Below are positions 16,044 through 24,743 of a DNA stretch of 64,000 nt, piece by piece. Made by a program: the position numbers and the translations under genes. The notes under the pieces were generated by a model that saw only the letters and a program-made list of their open reading frames with translations, searched no databases and was not told the origin of the DNA. The DNA is taken from the NCBI RefSeq assembly GCF_000717715.1, contig NZ_JOAI01000016.1, positions 62,001 through 126,000 on the forward strand, in the 5' to 3' direction. Origin of the DNA: Streptomyces sp. NRRL B-24484. GTDB lineage: Bacteria > Actinomycetota > Actinomycetes > Streptomycetales > Streptomycetaceae. The stretch's first letter is position 1. Every line of letters starts with the position of its first letter.

Positions 16044-17579
16044 GTGCGTAGGGTTCACAGATCGGCGTGGCTGCTCGCGGCCGCGCTGGCCATACCTGGG
16101 GCGGTCGGCTCGGTGCCGGCGTCCGCCGCGGATGTCGTCGCACCGCTGGCGGTCGAGGGGTTCGCCTACCCGGATGCGGCGCGGCTCCTGGCGGAGCAGA
16201 ACATCACCTTGAAGACCGGGGACGGGAACATCCGGCTCGCCGAGTGCAATGCGGCGTCGGGCCTGGTGTGGGTCTCCCGCAGGCAGGGCGGTGATGTCTG
16301 TTTCAAGGTCACCGGCGCTTCCGGCTACCTCGCGATGGAGATCTCCCAGGTCTACAAGATCAAGGGCGACGACCACGCGGTCAAGGCGATGCTCGACGCC
16401 AACGGCACCGTGAGCAGCGTCGACATCCTGAAGAACGAGTGGACCTCGGTCGGCGAGGGCGACTCGCCGACCGGCCAGCAGAAGTCCGTTCTGCTGGAAC
16501 TCTCCGCCGGTGGTGGAACGGCGGCGGCTTCGTCCGGCGAGTTCGCGGCCGTCGGCTCGGTGGCGGTCGGCGCAGCCGGCCACGCCGGCTCCCGGGGCTG
16601 CACCGGCACGCTGGTCGATCCGCTGTGGGTGCTCACCTCGGCGGGCTGCTTCACCGACAATCCCGGTTCTCTGGCCGCGGGCGCACCGGCGGCGAAGAGC
16701 ACCTTCACCGTGGGCGGCCGAGCCGTCGACATCAGCGAACTGGCCCCCCGGACCGACCGGGACGCCGTCCTGGCCCGCCTCGCCGCCCCGGTCACCGACA
16801 TCGCCCCGGTGAAGCTCGCCACCACCGCCCCTGCGAGCGGTGCGGGCGTGAAGGTCGCGGGCTTCGGCCGCACCGCCACCGACTGGTGGTCGACCAAGGC
16901 CCGTACCACCGCCCAGACCCTGGGTGCGGTCTCGGCCACGGGTCTCGACATCACCCCCGCGAACGGTGCCGCACCGGTCTGCGCCGGTGACTCCGGCGCG
17001 CCGCTCCTCGCGGACCGCAACGGCACCACCGAACTGGTGGGCGTGGTCTCACGGTCCTGGCGGGGCGGCTGCCTGGGCACCCCGTCGGTCGAAACCCGCA
17101 CCAACGCCACCGGTTCCCGCATCGACGACCTCGGCCAGTGGGTCCAGCAGACCCGGTTCCGTACCGCTTCGGTTGCGAACAGTTTCAGCAACCGCTGCCT
17201 GTACGTGAGCTGGCGCACCCCCGACAACGGCGGTCCGGCGCAGCAAGTGGGCTGCGACCGGCAGTTCGCCGACCAGGTGTGGAAGCTGGAACCGGTCACG
17301 GGCGGCGGCTACCAGTTCCGCAATCCGGTGACCAACCGCTGCCTGTTCGTGTCCTGGCGCACGCCTGGGAACAACGTGCCGGTGACCCAGTACGACTGCA
17401 ACCCCGAGTGGGGCGACCAGGTCTGGTACCTCGACCCAGTGGCGAGCGGCGGCTACCAGATCCGCAACTCGGTGACCAACCGCTGCATGTACGTCTCGTG
17501 GCGCACGCCCGAGGACGGTGCACCGGTGCTCCAGTACGACTGCAACCCCGAGTGGGCCGACCAGGTCTGGAAGATCTGA
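16044..17579 (+). CDS. Secreted trypsin-fold protein with ricin-type lectin domain; catalytic His missing
   Basis: This is a 511-residue exported protein. A signal peptide (VRRVHRSAWLLAAALAIPG, cleavage near SAAD) is followed by a ~120-residue domain, an S1 protease fold (about 165-365) and a C-terminal beta-trefoil. Ser317 is present in CAGDSGAPL and Asp240 in DRDAVLARL. The segment that should read TAAHC reads TSAGC, so Gly201 replaces the catalytic His and proteolysis is unlikely. The C-terminus has three repeats (SNRCLYVSWRTP, TNRCLFVSWRTP, TNRCMYVSWRTP), each ending in a QVW motif, as in ricin B-type carbohydrate-binding domains. I prefer GTG 16044, 5 bases after GGAG, over ATG 16023. 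A promoter precedes it and a terminator follows. The toxin gene comes next on the same strand. Confidence 0.85.
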   Translation: MRRVHRSAWLLAAALAIPGAVGSVPASAADVVAPLAVEGFAYPDAARLLAEQNITLKTGDGNIRLAECNAASGLVWVSRRQGGDVCFKVTGASGYLAMEISQVYKIKGDDHAVKAMLDANGTVSSVDILKNEWTSVGEGDSPTGQQKSVLLELSAGGGTAAASSGEFAAVGSVAVGAAGHAGSRGCTGTLVDPLWVLTSAGCFTDNPGSLAAGAPAAKSTFTVGGRAVDISELAPRTDRDAVLARLAAPVTDIAPVKLATTAPASGAGVKVAGFGRTATDWWSTKARTTAQTLGAVSATGLDITPANGAAPVCAGDSGAPLLADRNGTTELVGVVSRSWRGGCLGTPSVETRTNATGSRIDDLGQWVQQTRFRTASVANSFSNRCLYVSWRTPDNGGPAQQVGCDRQFADQVWKLEPVTGGGYQFRNPVTNRCLFVSWRTPGNNVPVTQYDCNPEWGDQVWYLDPVASGGYQIRNSVTNRCMYVSWRTPEDGAPVLQYDCNPEWADQVWKI

Positions 17580-17588
17580 CGGCAGGTT

Positions 17589-17626
17589 CGGATGCCGCCT
17601 CCGCTTCCTGGCGACGGCGGCATCCG
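17589..17626 (+). terminator. Hairpin after the trypsin-like gene
   Basis: CGGATGCCGCC (17589-17599) pairs perfectly with GGCGGCATCCG (17616-17626) around a 16-base loop, starting 10 bases after the TGA. There is no T-run, as usual in streptomycetes. Confidence 0.6.
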
Positions 17627-17754
17627 GGCCCTGCATCACCGCGCCCGTGGACGGACCGGGGCGGCAGTTCCACAGCGGGCACACAGAGGAAAGCTCGTGT
17701 GTGCGAAGGCTCGGGCCTGAAGAAGGTGCCGAGACCAGGGCGATCGGCGGGACG

Positions 17755-17817
17755 TGCGACATGTCGCTGCGACATGAGCGTTTGGCATCACCGGCCGGGG
17801 AGCCGGTGGTCGACATG
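17755..17817 (+). repeat. CGACATG repeats upstream of the toxin gene
   Basis: TGCGACATG occurs at 17755-17763 and 17768-17776 (13 bases apart), the first extended into the palindrome CGACATGTCG (17757-17766). A third CGACATG is at 17811-17817, 20 bases before the toxin ATG. The spacing suggests a transcription-factor binding cluster. Confidence 0.45.
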
Positions 17818-17836
17818 ATGGGATTTCAGATCTCTG

Positions 17837-20800
17837 ATGAAAGTCACTGAGAACCGAAGGACAGGCCTACGACGCGGTGCCGTAGGGCTCGTCGCCGGAG
17901 GCCTGTTGGCAGGGCTGTTGGCGGTGCCGGCCGCGGCCGACACCGCTCCGGCGGCCGGGCCGGTCGCGGACCGGGTGACGGCGGTCGCGGCGTGGAAGGA
18001 CGGTGGGCCAGCCGTCAAGCGTGCTGCCGAGACCGCACTTGCGGGCTCGGACGCGGACGTGCATGCGTTTGTGTCGTCGGGCAGGACGGCCGCGGCCGAA
18101 CAGGACCTGCGTTCGCGGGTCGAGGAGTTGATCGCGGTCTCCGGGCCGGGCGTGCGGGAGGCGGCCACCAAGGCACTCGCCGGATCCGCCGCGGACCTGC
18201 AGAAGTTCATGGACAGCGGCTTCCGCCGCCCGTTCGAGGACGACCAGCGCGTGCTGGCGACCCAGATCATGTCGAACGGCGGACCGGGCGTGCGCGCCGC
18301 CGCCAACAAGGCCCTCGACGGCACCATCGACGACGTCAACGCGTTCCTGAACACCGCCCAGTACACGGCACGCGACGACGACGACCACGTCAAGGCGACC
18401 CAACTGCTGTCCACCGGCGGCCCGGAGGTGCGGAAGGCCGCCAACATCGCCCTGGACGGGTCGATCGACGACGTACGGGAATTCCTGCGCTACGGCTACC
18501 AGACCGCAGCCGCGCACGACCAGGAGACGTTGACGGTCGCTCAGCTGGCCGACCTGACCAAGAACGCCTCCAGCCGGGCCGGTGAGCAGGCCAAGACCGC
18601 GAAGGACGCCGCGGCAAAGGCCGTCGAGGCGACCGCGCTCGCCAAGCAGGCCGCCGAGCGGGCCGCCGCCGAGACCAAGGCCGCCCAGGGCGAGGCCGGC
18701 AAGGCGTCCAACGCCGCCGGTCGCGCCGCGGACGCCGCCGAGAGGGCGGCGAAGGCCGCGCGGCAGGCCTCCGACGCTGCCGCTGCCGCGAACGAGGCGG
18801 CCCGGCAGGCGGCCAGTGCGGCCGCCGACGCCGCCAAGGCCTCCGAGCTCGCGGGCGCCGCCGCCACCGCGGCCCGTTCCGCGGCAGGGAAGGCGGCCGA
18901 CGACGCCTCGAAGGCCGAGATCGCCAAGCAGGCGGCGGTCGCTGCCCGCGATGCTGCCAGGTACGCCGGCAGCGCGGGCGAGGCTGCCGCGTGGGCCGGC
19001 CGTGCCGCGTCTCAGGCGAAGCTGGCCACGCAGGCGGCGAAGTCTGCCGGTGACAACGCGGACGCCGCGGCAGCAGCAGCGCTCGAAGCCTCGAACCAGT
19101 CCGGTGTGACCGGCGAGGCGGCCGACCGGGCCCGGCAGGCCGCGGACCGGGCCAAGGCCGCATCGGCCGAGGCCAAGCGGGCCGCGAACGCCGTCGCCAA
19201 GATCTCGGCCGATGCCGAGGCGGCGGCAGGGGACGCCAAGCGTGCCTCGGACGCCTCCGCCGCGCACGCCGCGGCGGCCGCCGCCGCCGCCGATGCCGCC
19301 GCCCAGCACGCCGGGGACGCGGCCAGTTCCACCGCCACGGCGCAGGCCGCCGCCACCGAGGCGGCGGCAGCCGCCGACACGGCGGCCGACACGGCCACCC
19401 AGGCGCACAAGGTCGCCGACATCGCCCGCGCCTCCGACCAGGAACGCCTGGCCGCGCAGCAGGCCGCGGAGGTCGCCAAGGCCCAGGAGGCCTACTTCGA
19501 GGAGGCCCGCAAGGCCAAGGCCGCTGCGTGGGAGTCCGGCAAGGCCACTGCATTCGCCGCCGATACCGAACGCCTCATCACCGAGGCCACCGCTGCCGGC
19601 GTCGAGCAGTCCACCGCCGTCGCCAAGGGCCGCCAGGCCGCCGTCCGCCTTCTCACCACGGGTGGCCCCTGGCTCCAGAGCGCAGCCCAGGCAGCTCTCG
19701 AAGGTCACGACGGCGACGTGCTCGCCTTCCTGAACACCGATCTCCCGCTGGCCCGCGAGCGTGACGACCGAGCCAGTGTCCTGGCGCTCGCACAGGGCTC
19801 CACCAAGCTGGAACAGCGGCTCGCCGCCGAGACCGCAGCAGTGGGCACCGTCGAACAGGTCCGAGCCTTCCTGGCCACCGGCGCCTACCCCGGCAAGGAC
19901 GACGACGACCGCGTCCGGGCCACCCAGATCATGTCCACCGGCGGACCCGGCGTCCGAGCGGCCGCCAACAAGGCCCTCAACGGCACCATCGAGGACGTTC
20001 GCGCGTTCCTGGCCACCGGCCAGTACGCCGCGCGCAACGACGACAACCGCGTCCTGATCACCCAGGCCATGTCCACCGGCGGCCCCGAGGTCAAGGCAGC
20101 GGCCCAGGCCGTCCTGTCCGGTCCCGCCTCCGGCCTCGAACCGTTCCTGACCGTCGGGCTGCCCAAGGCCCGCCAACGCGACGCCTTCACCGCGGCCCAC
20201 GTCGCGACCGTCTCCGCCTACCTGCAGGCCATCGACGGCAACGTCGCCCTGGCCCGCAAGTACGCCGCCGAGGCGGCCCAGTCGTACGCCACCGCCCGCG
20301 GCGCCGCCAGCGAAGCCGCCGGCTACGCCAACCAGGCCCAGACCTCCGCCACCCAGGCCGCCGACTGGGCCGCCAAGGCGGCCGAATCCGCCCGCCAGGC
20401 CCAGGCCTCCGCCACACAGGCCGCCGGCTACGCCAAACAGGCCCGCACCGCCGCCGCGTCCGCCGAGGCGGCGGCCCGCAGCGCCGACGTATCCGCCAGT
20501 GCTGCCGCCGGATACGCACGGCAGGCCCGGCAGGACGCCAGCGACGCCAAGACCTACGCCGACCAGGCCCGGAACTCGGCGATCGCCGCCGGAAAGAGCG
20601 CCGAAGAAGCCCGTCAGGCTGCCGACCAGGCCTGGGCGGAGGTGTGGAAGAACCGTCAGGTCACTACTGACGAAGGAAAGATGCAGAGCCAGACGGCCGT
20701 CGTCGACGACAACGGCCGGGTCTCCTTCGTGATGGTGGTTCAGCGGCCCGACATGAAGCAGGACTACGTCGAGCACGGGACCAACTGCGTCGAGTACGAC

Positions 20801-22267
20801 CCGGAATTCATGGCCGTCCTCCTCAGCAACTGGAAGGAGGGCAAGGACGGGCACCTCTACTGCGACCAGCCCGTGACCGTCACGGTCTCCGGCACCGTCG
20901 ACTACTACTTGAAGACCTGCCCGGAACCCAACCTCACCATCGCCGCCTGCCAGGGCAAGTACTCGACGTGGGACACGATCCTGCTCGACACCCGCACGCT
21001 CAGCAATGAGCACTACGAAACCACCGTCGAGAAGCAGTACAAGAGCACCAGGCAGTTCATCCTCGAAGCGATCACCAGCGACTTCGTCAAGTGCTGGAAC
21101 AACCCAGGCCTCAACGGTCCATGCGCCTGGGCGGCCTCAAACTTCATCCCCTACGGCACCCTCGCCAAGGGCGCCAAGGCCGTCGTCGCCTTCCGCTACG
21201 CGCTTGAGACCGGCGTCGCCCTCGAGGACGCCAAACTGGCCCTCCAGGCCAGCCTCGAGGGCTTCAAGGACGCAACCGTCGGCAAACTGCTGGCCACCGC
21301 GGATGCCATCGCCGCGTTCCGACTGACTCTGAAGGACGGCAAGGGCGTTGACGAGTCACTTGCCGCCCTCCGCAAGAACCCCAGCATCGCCCCGGAGACC
21401 CTCCGTCAGCTCGAGACGGAGAAGAAGCTCACCGATGTGATTCGGGCGTCCTGCCCGACCGGCAATAGCTTCCCGGCAGGCACCAAGGTCCTCATGGCGG
21501 ACGGCACCGCGCGTGCAATCGAGACCGTCCGGGTCGGTGACCTCGTCCTCGCGGCCGATCCGCTGACCGGTGCCCGCGGGCCCCGGGCGGTGACGGCCAC
21601 CATCTACACTCCCGACGATCGCGACTTCGCGGAACTGACAGTCACGCACGGTGACGGAACCTCGGGCAAGATCACCGCCACCGCCCACCATCCGTTCTGG
21701 GTCCGATCCACCGCCACGTGGACCGACGCCGCGAACATCCGCCCGGGCGACACGCTCCGTACCGATGCCGGCGACGCGGTCGCCGTGTCCTCGGTCCGGA
21801 AGTGGAGCGGACTCGAAGCCGCATACAACCTCACCGTCGACGAACTGCACACCTACCACGTGATGGCCGGGACCACCGCGGTCCTGGTGCACAACTCCGG
21901 CTCTGCTTGCCCGCTGATCGGTGTTCCGGCAGCCGCGTTCGACCGTGTGATGGCAAGGCTGAGCAATCTCCGGATCGGCGACAAGCGAATCGTCTTCTCC
22001 GTCGAGGCCTTCGGCTCAAGGGCTGGAAGCACGTTCAGGAGGCCTGACGGGCCCACGCCTGATTCCGACCTCGATCTGCTGGCGACCATCGACCCTGCCG
22101 AGTTGACAGGCAGGAACCAAGCCTGGATAGATCAGACGATCCAGTCCATCAAGGACGACTTCAAGGCTGAGACCGGCATCACGCTCAGCCTGCATTATCC
22201 CGACAATGTCACGATGTTTAGGAAATCGATCGAGGGTGCGGAGTACCTTCCGATCCCGCTCGGCTGA
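17837..22267 (+). CDS. Secreted polymorphic toxin: ALF repeats, Ala-rich coiled coil, HINT domain, NTase-like tip
   Basis: This 1476-residue protein begins with a signal peptide (RRGAVGLVAGGLLAGLLAVP, then AAAD). ALF repeats of ~40 residues follow (about 45-220), with units such as ALDGSIDDVREFL. A very Ala-rich coiled coil (about 235-570), a second ALF block (about 590-790), more Ala-rich coiled coil and a Cys-containing pretoxin region (about 950-1130) come next. A HINT autoprocessing domain spans about 1206-1353 (SFPAGTKVLMADG, TAHHPFWV, terminal VLVHN). It should cut after Asn1353 and free a 123-residue tip. The tip carries FGSRA at 1392-1396 and SDLDLL at 1410-1415, the GS...DxD pattern of nucleotidyltransferases, and ends FRKSIEGAEYLPI, like small NTase domains. 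The 3' end is visibly less GC-rich. The expected role is contact-dependent or secreted competition. Confidence 0.85.
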   Translation: MKVTENRRTGLRRGAVGLVAGGLLAGLLAVPAAADTAPAAGPVADRVTAVAAWKDGGPAVKRAAETALAGSDADVHAFVSSGRTAAAEQDLRSRVEELIAVSGPGVREAATKALAGSAADLQKFMDSGFRRPFEDDQRVLATQIMSNGGPGVRAAANKALDGTIDDVNAFLNTAQYTARDDDDHVKATQLLSTGGPEVRKAANIALDGSIDDVREFLRYGYQTAAAHDQETLTVAQLADLTKNASSRAGEQAKTAKDAAAKAVEATALAKQAAERAAAETKAAQGEAGKASNAAGRAADAAERAAKAARQASDAAAAANEAARQAASAAADAAKASELAGAAATAARSAAGKAADDASKAEIAKQAAVAARDAARYAGSAGEAAAWAGRAASQAKLATQAAKSAGDNADAAAAAALEASNQSGVTGEAADRARQAADRAKAASAEAKRAANAVAKISADAEAAAGDAKRASDASAAHAAAAAAAADAAAQHAGDAASSTATAQAAATEAAAAADTAADTATQAHKVADIARASDQERLAAQQAAEVAKAQEAYFEEARKAKAAAWESGKATAFAADTERLITEATAAGVEQSTAVAKGRQAAVRLLTTGGPWLQSAAQAALEGHDGDVLAFLNTDLPLARERDDRASVLALAQGSTKLEQRLAAETAAVGTVEQVRAFLATGAYPGKDDDDRVRATQIMSTGGPGVRAAANKALNGTIEDVRAFLATGQYAARNDDNRVLITQAMSTGGPEVKAAAQAVLSGPASGLEPFLTVGLPKARQRDAFTAAHVATVSAYLQAIDGNVALARKYAAEAAQSYATARGAASEAAGYANQAQTSATQAADWAAKAAESARQAQASATQAAGYAKQARTAAASAEAAARSADVSASAAAGYARQARQDASDAKTYADQARNSAIAAGKSAEEARQAADQAWAEVWKNRQVTTDEGKMQSQTAVVDDNGRVSFVMVVQRPDMKQDYVEHGTNCVEYDPEFMAVLLSNWKEGKDGHLYCDQPVTVTVSGTVDYYLKTCPEPNLTIAACQGKYSTWDTILLDTRTLSNEHYETTVEKQYKSTRQFILEAITSDFVKCWNNPGLNGPCAWAASNFIPYGTLAKGAKAVVAFRYALETGVALEDAKLALQASLEGFKDATVGKLLATADAIAAFRLTLKDGKGVDESLAALRKNPSIAPETLRQLETEKKLTDVIRASCPTGNSFPAGTKVLMADGTARAIETVRVGDLVLAADPLTGARGPRAVTATIYTPDDRDFAELTVTHGDGTSGKITATAHHPFWVRSTATWTDAANIRPGDTLRTDAGDAVAVSSVRKWSGLEAAYNLTVDELHTYHVMAGTTAVLVHNSGSACPLIGVPAAAFDRVMARLSNLRIGDKRIVFSVEAFGSRAGSTFRRPDGPTPDSDLDLLATIDPAELTGRNQAWIDQTIQSIKDDFKAETGITLSLHYPDNVTMFRKSIEGAEYLPIPLG

Positions 22268-22277
22268 GAGAGGCGAC

Positions 22278-22613
22278 ATGGTGGTTCTCACGGTGGACGG
22301 CACGGAGATCTCGCTGGGCCACACCCAGCGCCTCCGACAGCAGTCGCCCTATCCTGGCGGCCACCGATACCGGGTCGTCATCGAGGGCCCGGCGACGACG
22401 GGAAGGTGGTTCACCGATGTGGCGTCGGAGACTGATCTGAGTGATCAGGACCAGTGGATGATTCTCCGCGGACTCGACCGCGTGGTCGGGAGCGAGAAGA
22501 TCGAGGAGGTCCCTGCTGAATTCCTCCTCAACTCCGTCGACTCCTTCGTCCGCGACGGTGACCGTATCTGCATCGAGGGCGTCTGCTCGGAGGTAGTGCC
22601 TCCGCGCCGCTGA
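22278..22613 (+). CDS. Candidate immunity protein for the upstream toxin
   Basis: This 111-residue soluble protein starts at ATG 22278, 10 bases after the toxin stop, with GAGAGG as ribosome-binding site. I do not recognise a family. It is acidic, with a beta-strand-rich first half (VVLTVDGTEISLGH, YRVVIEGPATTGRWFTDV) and a helical region around DQWMILRGLDRVVGSEK. Size, position and the same reduced GC as the toxin tip argue that it neutralises the tip. A large hairpin directly follows it, so toxin and immunity gene form one closed unit. Confidence 0.65.
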   Translation: MVVLTVDGTEISLGHTQRLRQQSPYPGGHRYRVVIEGPATTGRWFTDVASETDLSDQDQWMILRGLDRVVGSEKIEEVPAEFLLNSVDSFVRDGDRICIEGVCSEVVPPRR

Positions 22614-22630
22614 GCCTGCTTTCTCACGGA

Positions 22631-22678
22631 ACGGCGGTGGGCCGGTACCGACACCTGTCGGTACCGGCCCACCGCCGT
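22631..22678. terminator. 23-bp perfect hairpin, likely bidirectional terminator
   Basis: A perfect inverted repeat with 23-bp arms (22631-22653 and 22656-22678) and only CC between them. It starts 17 bases after the immunity-gene stop and lies in the gap before the convergent HTH gene. The arms read ACGGCGGTGGGCCGG onward. It is by far the longest uninterrupted stem I saw in the window. Confidence 0.8.
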
Positions 22679-22851
22679 CTTGGCGACCCGGACGCGGCTC
22701 GTCGGCCAGGTTCATGTGCACCCCGTCGCCGAACACCTGACGCCGTTGTGGCACGCCTGTCGCCGGTTACCGGCGCCGCGACCGTGCCGTTGAGCGCCCA
22801 GTCCCGCTGCTTCTGCAGGGAAACCTCCAGGAGCCGGCTGGCCGGCCACGG

Positions 22852-23727
22852 CTACGGCGCCGGTGCCGGGCGGGGGATGCGGGCTCCGCGGAGCAGTTCG
22901 CGGGCGTGGCCGGCGCCGACCCGGTTGCGTTCCGCGGCGGCCGCGTCCACCCGGGCGGGCGGGAGGTCCGGCGGCAGCCCCCGGGGTGCCGGTGCCGCCG
23001 CGGGCGCGGCCGCGGGCATGCCGCGCTGCAGACGGGTGCGGAGCAGGGCCTGCGGGGAGTGGACGCGCTCGGGCAGGCCGGCCAGCAGGGTGTGCAGGAG
23101 GCGGTGCGGTCGGGCGTCCCGGGTGAGCCAGTCGGCCGCCAGCGGGGCGAGGGCAGCGGCCTCGGCCGCACTGAGGCGCAACCGTGTGTCGTGCCGGGCG
23201 AGTTCGAGGAGCAGTCGGGCCTCGGGCCCGCAGGCCCCGTCGGGGGGTGGAGTGTTCTCCGCAGTCTTGGAATCGGGTGAAGTGCCGACCTGCCGACCCC
23301 TCGACCGGCCGAGTGCCGGGATCCGACGCGCAGGAGACGGCGGGGTGTCCCCGGCCGCCGCGGTGCGGTCCTTCGCGGCGGTCCGGTCGTTCGCGGCGGC
23401 GCCCTCCCAGGCGGCGGCGATCTCCTCGGCGGTGCGGAGCGGGACGGAGGTGACCATGACGTCCGTCGTCCAGGTGCCCTTGACGGGGTGCTGGTGGCGG
23501 CGGACGTGCAGGTAGCCCTCGTCGATCAGCTGGCTGCGGGCGCGGGAGACCGCGATGCGTCCCTCGGCCATCCGGTGACCGATCGTCAGGACGGTCTCCC
23601 GGGAGCCGGGCGGCAGCGAGAGCGCCCACAGCAGCAGGGTCTTGGCGGTGGACCGCAGACGCGGGTGCCGGACGATCTCGTGGGATGCCCGGACATACCG
23701 GTCGGGCGCGATAAAGTGGACGTGCAT
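22852..23727 (-). CDS. Winged helix-turn-helix protein of unknown role
   Basis: This 291-residue protein has an N-terminal DNA-binding-like region (about 1-95): MHVHFIAPDRYVRASHEIVR, then STAKTLLLWALSLPPGSRET, and MAEGRIAVSRARSQLIDEGY with LHVRR as a wing. This resembles replication-initiator or phage-type winged helices that are common in streptomycetes without known function. The middle is disordered and charged (repeated AANDRTAAKDRTAA). The C-terminal half is helical (EARLLLELARHDTRLRLSA) and ends Pro/Ala-rich. I choose ATG 23727 because the conserved part begins there; the open frame runs 28 codons further upstream. It is convergent with the toxin-immunity pair and probably unrelated to it. 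Confidence 0.75.
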   Translation of the reverse strand: MHVHFIAPDRYVRASHEIVRHPRLRSTAKTLLLWALSLPPGSRETVLTIGHRMAEGRIAVSRARSQLIDEGYLHVRRHQHPVKGTWTTDVMVTSVPLRTAEEIAAAWEGAAANDRTAAKDRTAAAGDTPPSPARRIPALGRSRGRQVGTSPDSKTAENTPPPDGACGPEARLLLELARHDTRLRLSAAEAAALAPLAADWLTRDARPHRLLHTLLAGLPERVHSPQALLRTRLQRGMPAAAPAAAPAPRGLPPDLPPARVDAAAAERNRVGAGHARELLRGARIPRPAPAP

Positions 23728-23857
23728 GTGGAGGTCTTGCTCCCGTGCCGGGCCCCGGGGTGTTGGCGCACCGCCGGGGTCAACTTTTGATCCGTAGCCG
23801 GACGGTAGCACAGCGTGACGCCGCGGTGCATGGCCGCAGGTCGGGGCCGTGGACGGG

Positions 23858-24658
23858 TCAGCCGGAGCCGTGGGCGTACCGGGCCGGCGGGGTGCCGACC
23901 GCGGCGGTGAAGTCGCGGGTGAGGTGGGCCTGGTCGGCGTAGCCGAGGTCCGCGGCGAGGGCCGCCCAGTCGACGTCCGCGCCGCTGTCGGCGTGCCGGG
24001 CCGCCTCGTGCAGGCGGGCCCGCCGCAGCACCCACTTCGGCGAGGCGCCGACGTACTCGGCGAACAGACGCTGCAACTGCCGTACTCCGAGGCCGAACTC
24101 CGCCGCGAGGTCGTCGACCCGGTGCAGTTCGGGGGCGGAGGCGATCCGTTCGACCATGGCGGCGACCCGGTCGGCCGTCGGATCGGGCTCCGGCAGCCGG
24201 GCGAGCAGGAAGGCGTCGGCGAGGGCGCGGAGCCGTTCGGGGTCGGCGGGGCCGCCCGTGATCTCCTCGTTCAGCCGGTCGGCCTCCGGGCCGAAGAACT
24301 CGGCGGCGGGCACGGACCGGTCGGCGAGGCCGGAGACCGGGCGGTCGGTGAACGGCCGGAAACCGCCGGGCCGGAACTTCACCCCGAGCGCGTGCCCGCG
24401 CCCCTCCAGCCGGCGGACGAACAGCGAACGGTCGACCCCGTAGACCCTCGCCCGGGGCTCCTCGAAGACCAGGTGCACATGGGGGTGGGCGAGCACCTTC
24501 TGCTCGTACGGCGGGCCGCCCCGGCGGTCCCAGCGGACCAGCCAGTAGAGCTCGGCGAAGCGGTCCGCCCCCGGGGCGGGCGCGCGACGGTCCAGCTCGA
24601 TCACGGCCGCGGCCCGGCCGGGGTGGAGCACCCCGCGTCCGAGGTCCGGTGCTGTCAT
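23858..24658 (-). CDS. AraC-family transcriptional regulator (DUF6597-type N-terminus)
   Basis: This 266-residue protein has an N-terminal sensor domain, with RFAELYWLVRWDRRGG, LAHPHVHLVFEE and GHALGVKFRPGGFRPF as in DUF6597-type AraC regulators. The C-terminal AraC DNA-binding domain spans about 165-262 (VDDLAAEFGLGVRQLQRLFA, then YVGASPKWVLRRARLHEAA and LGYADQAHLTRDFTAAVG). ATG 24658 is chosen because upstream residues are Arg-rich shadow. The gene is divergent from a TIGR03086-type gene with 85 bases between starts, and it may control that gene. Confidence 0.88.
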   Translation of the reverse strand: MTAPDLGRGVLHPGRAAAVIELDRRAPAPGADRFAELYWLVRWDRRGGPPYEQKVLAHPHVHLVFEEPRARVYGVDRSLFVRRLEGRGHALGVKFRPGGFRPFTDRPVSGLADRSVPAAEFFGPEADRLNEEITGGPADPERLRALADAFLLARLPEPDPTADRVAAMVERIASAPELHRVDDLAAEFGLGVRQLQRLFAEYVGASPKWVLRRARLHEAARHADSGADVDWAALAADLGYADQAHLTRDFTAAVGTPPARYAHGSG

Positions 24659-24743
24659 GCCGGCCAGGGTAGTCCGCACGGCGCGGCCCGGCCGTCGCGT
24701 TTCTTCAAGACCGCGGCCGGGGTGCCGGCGGAGGATCGACCGC

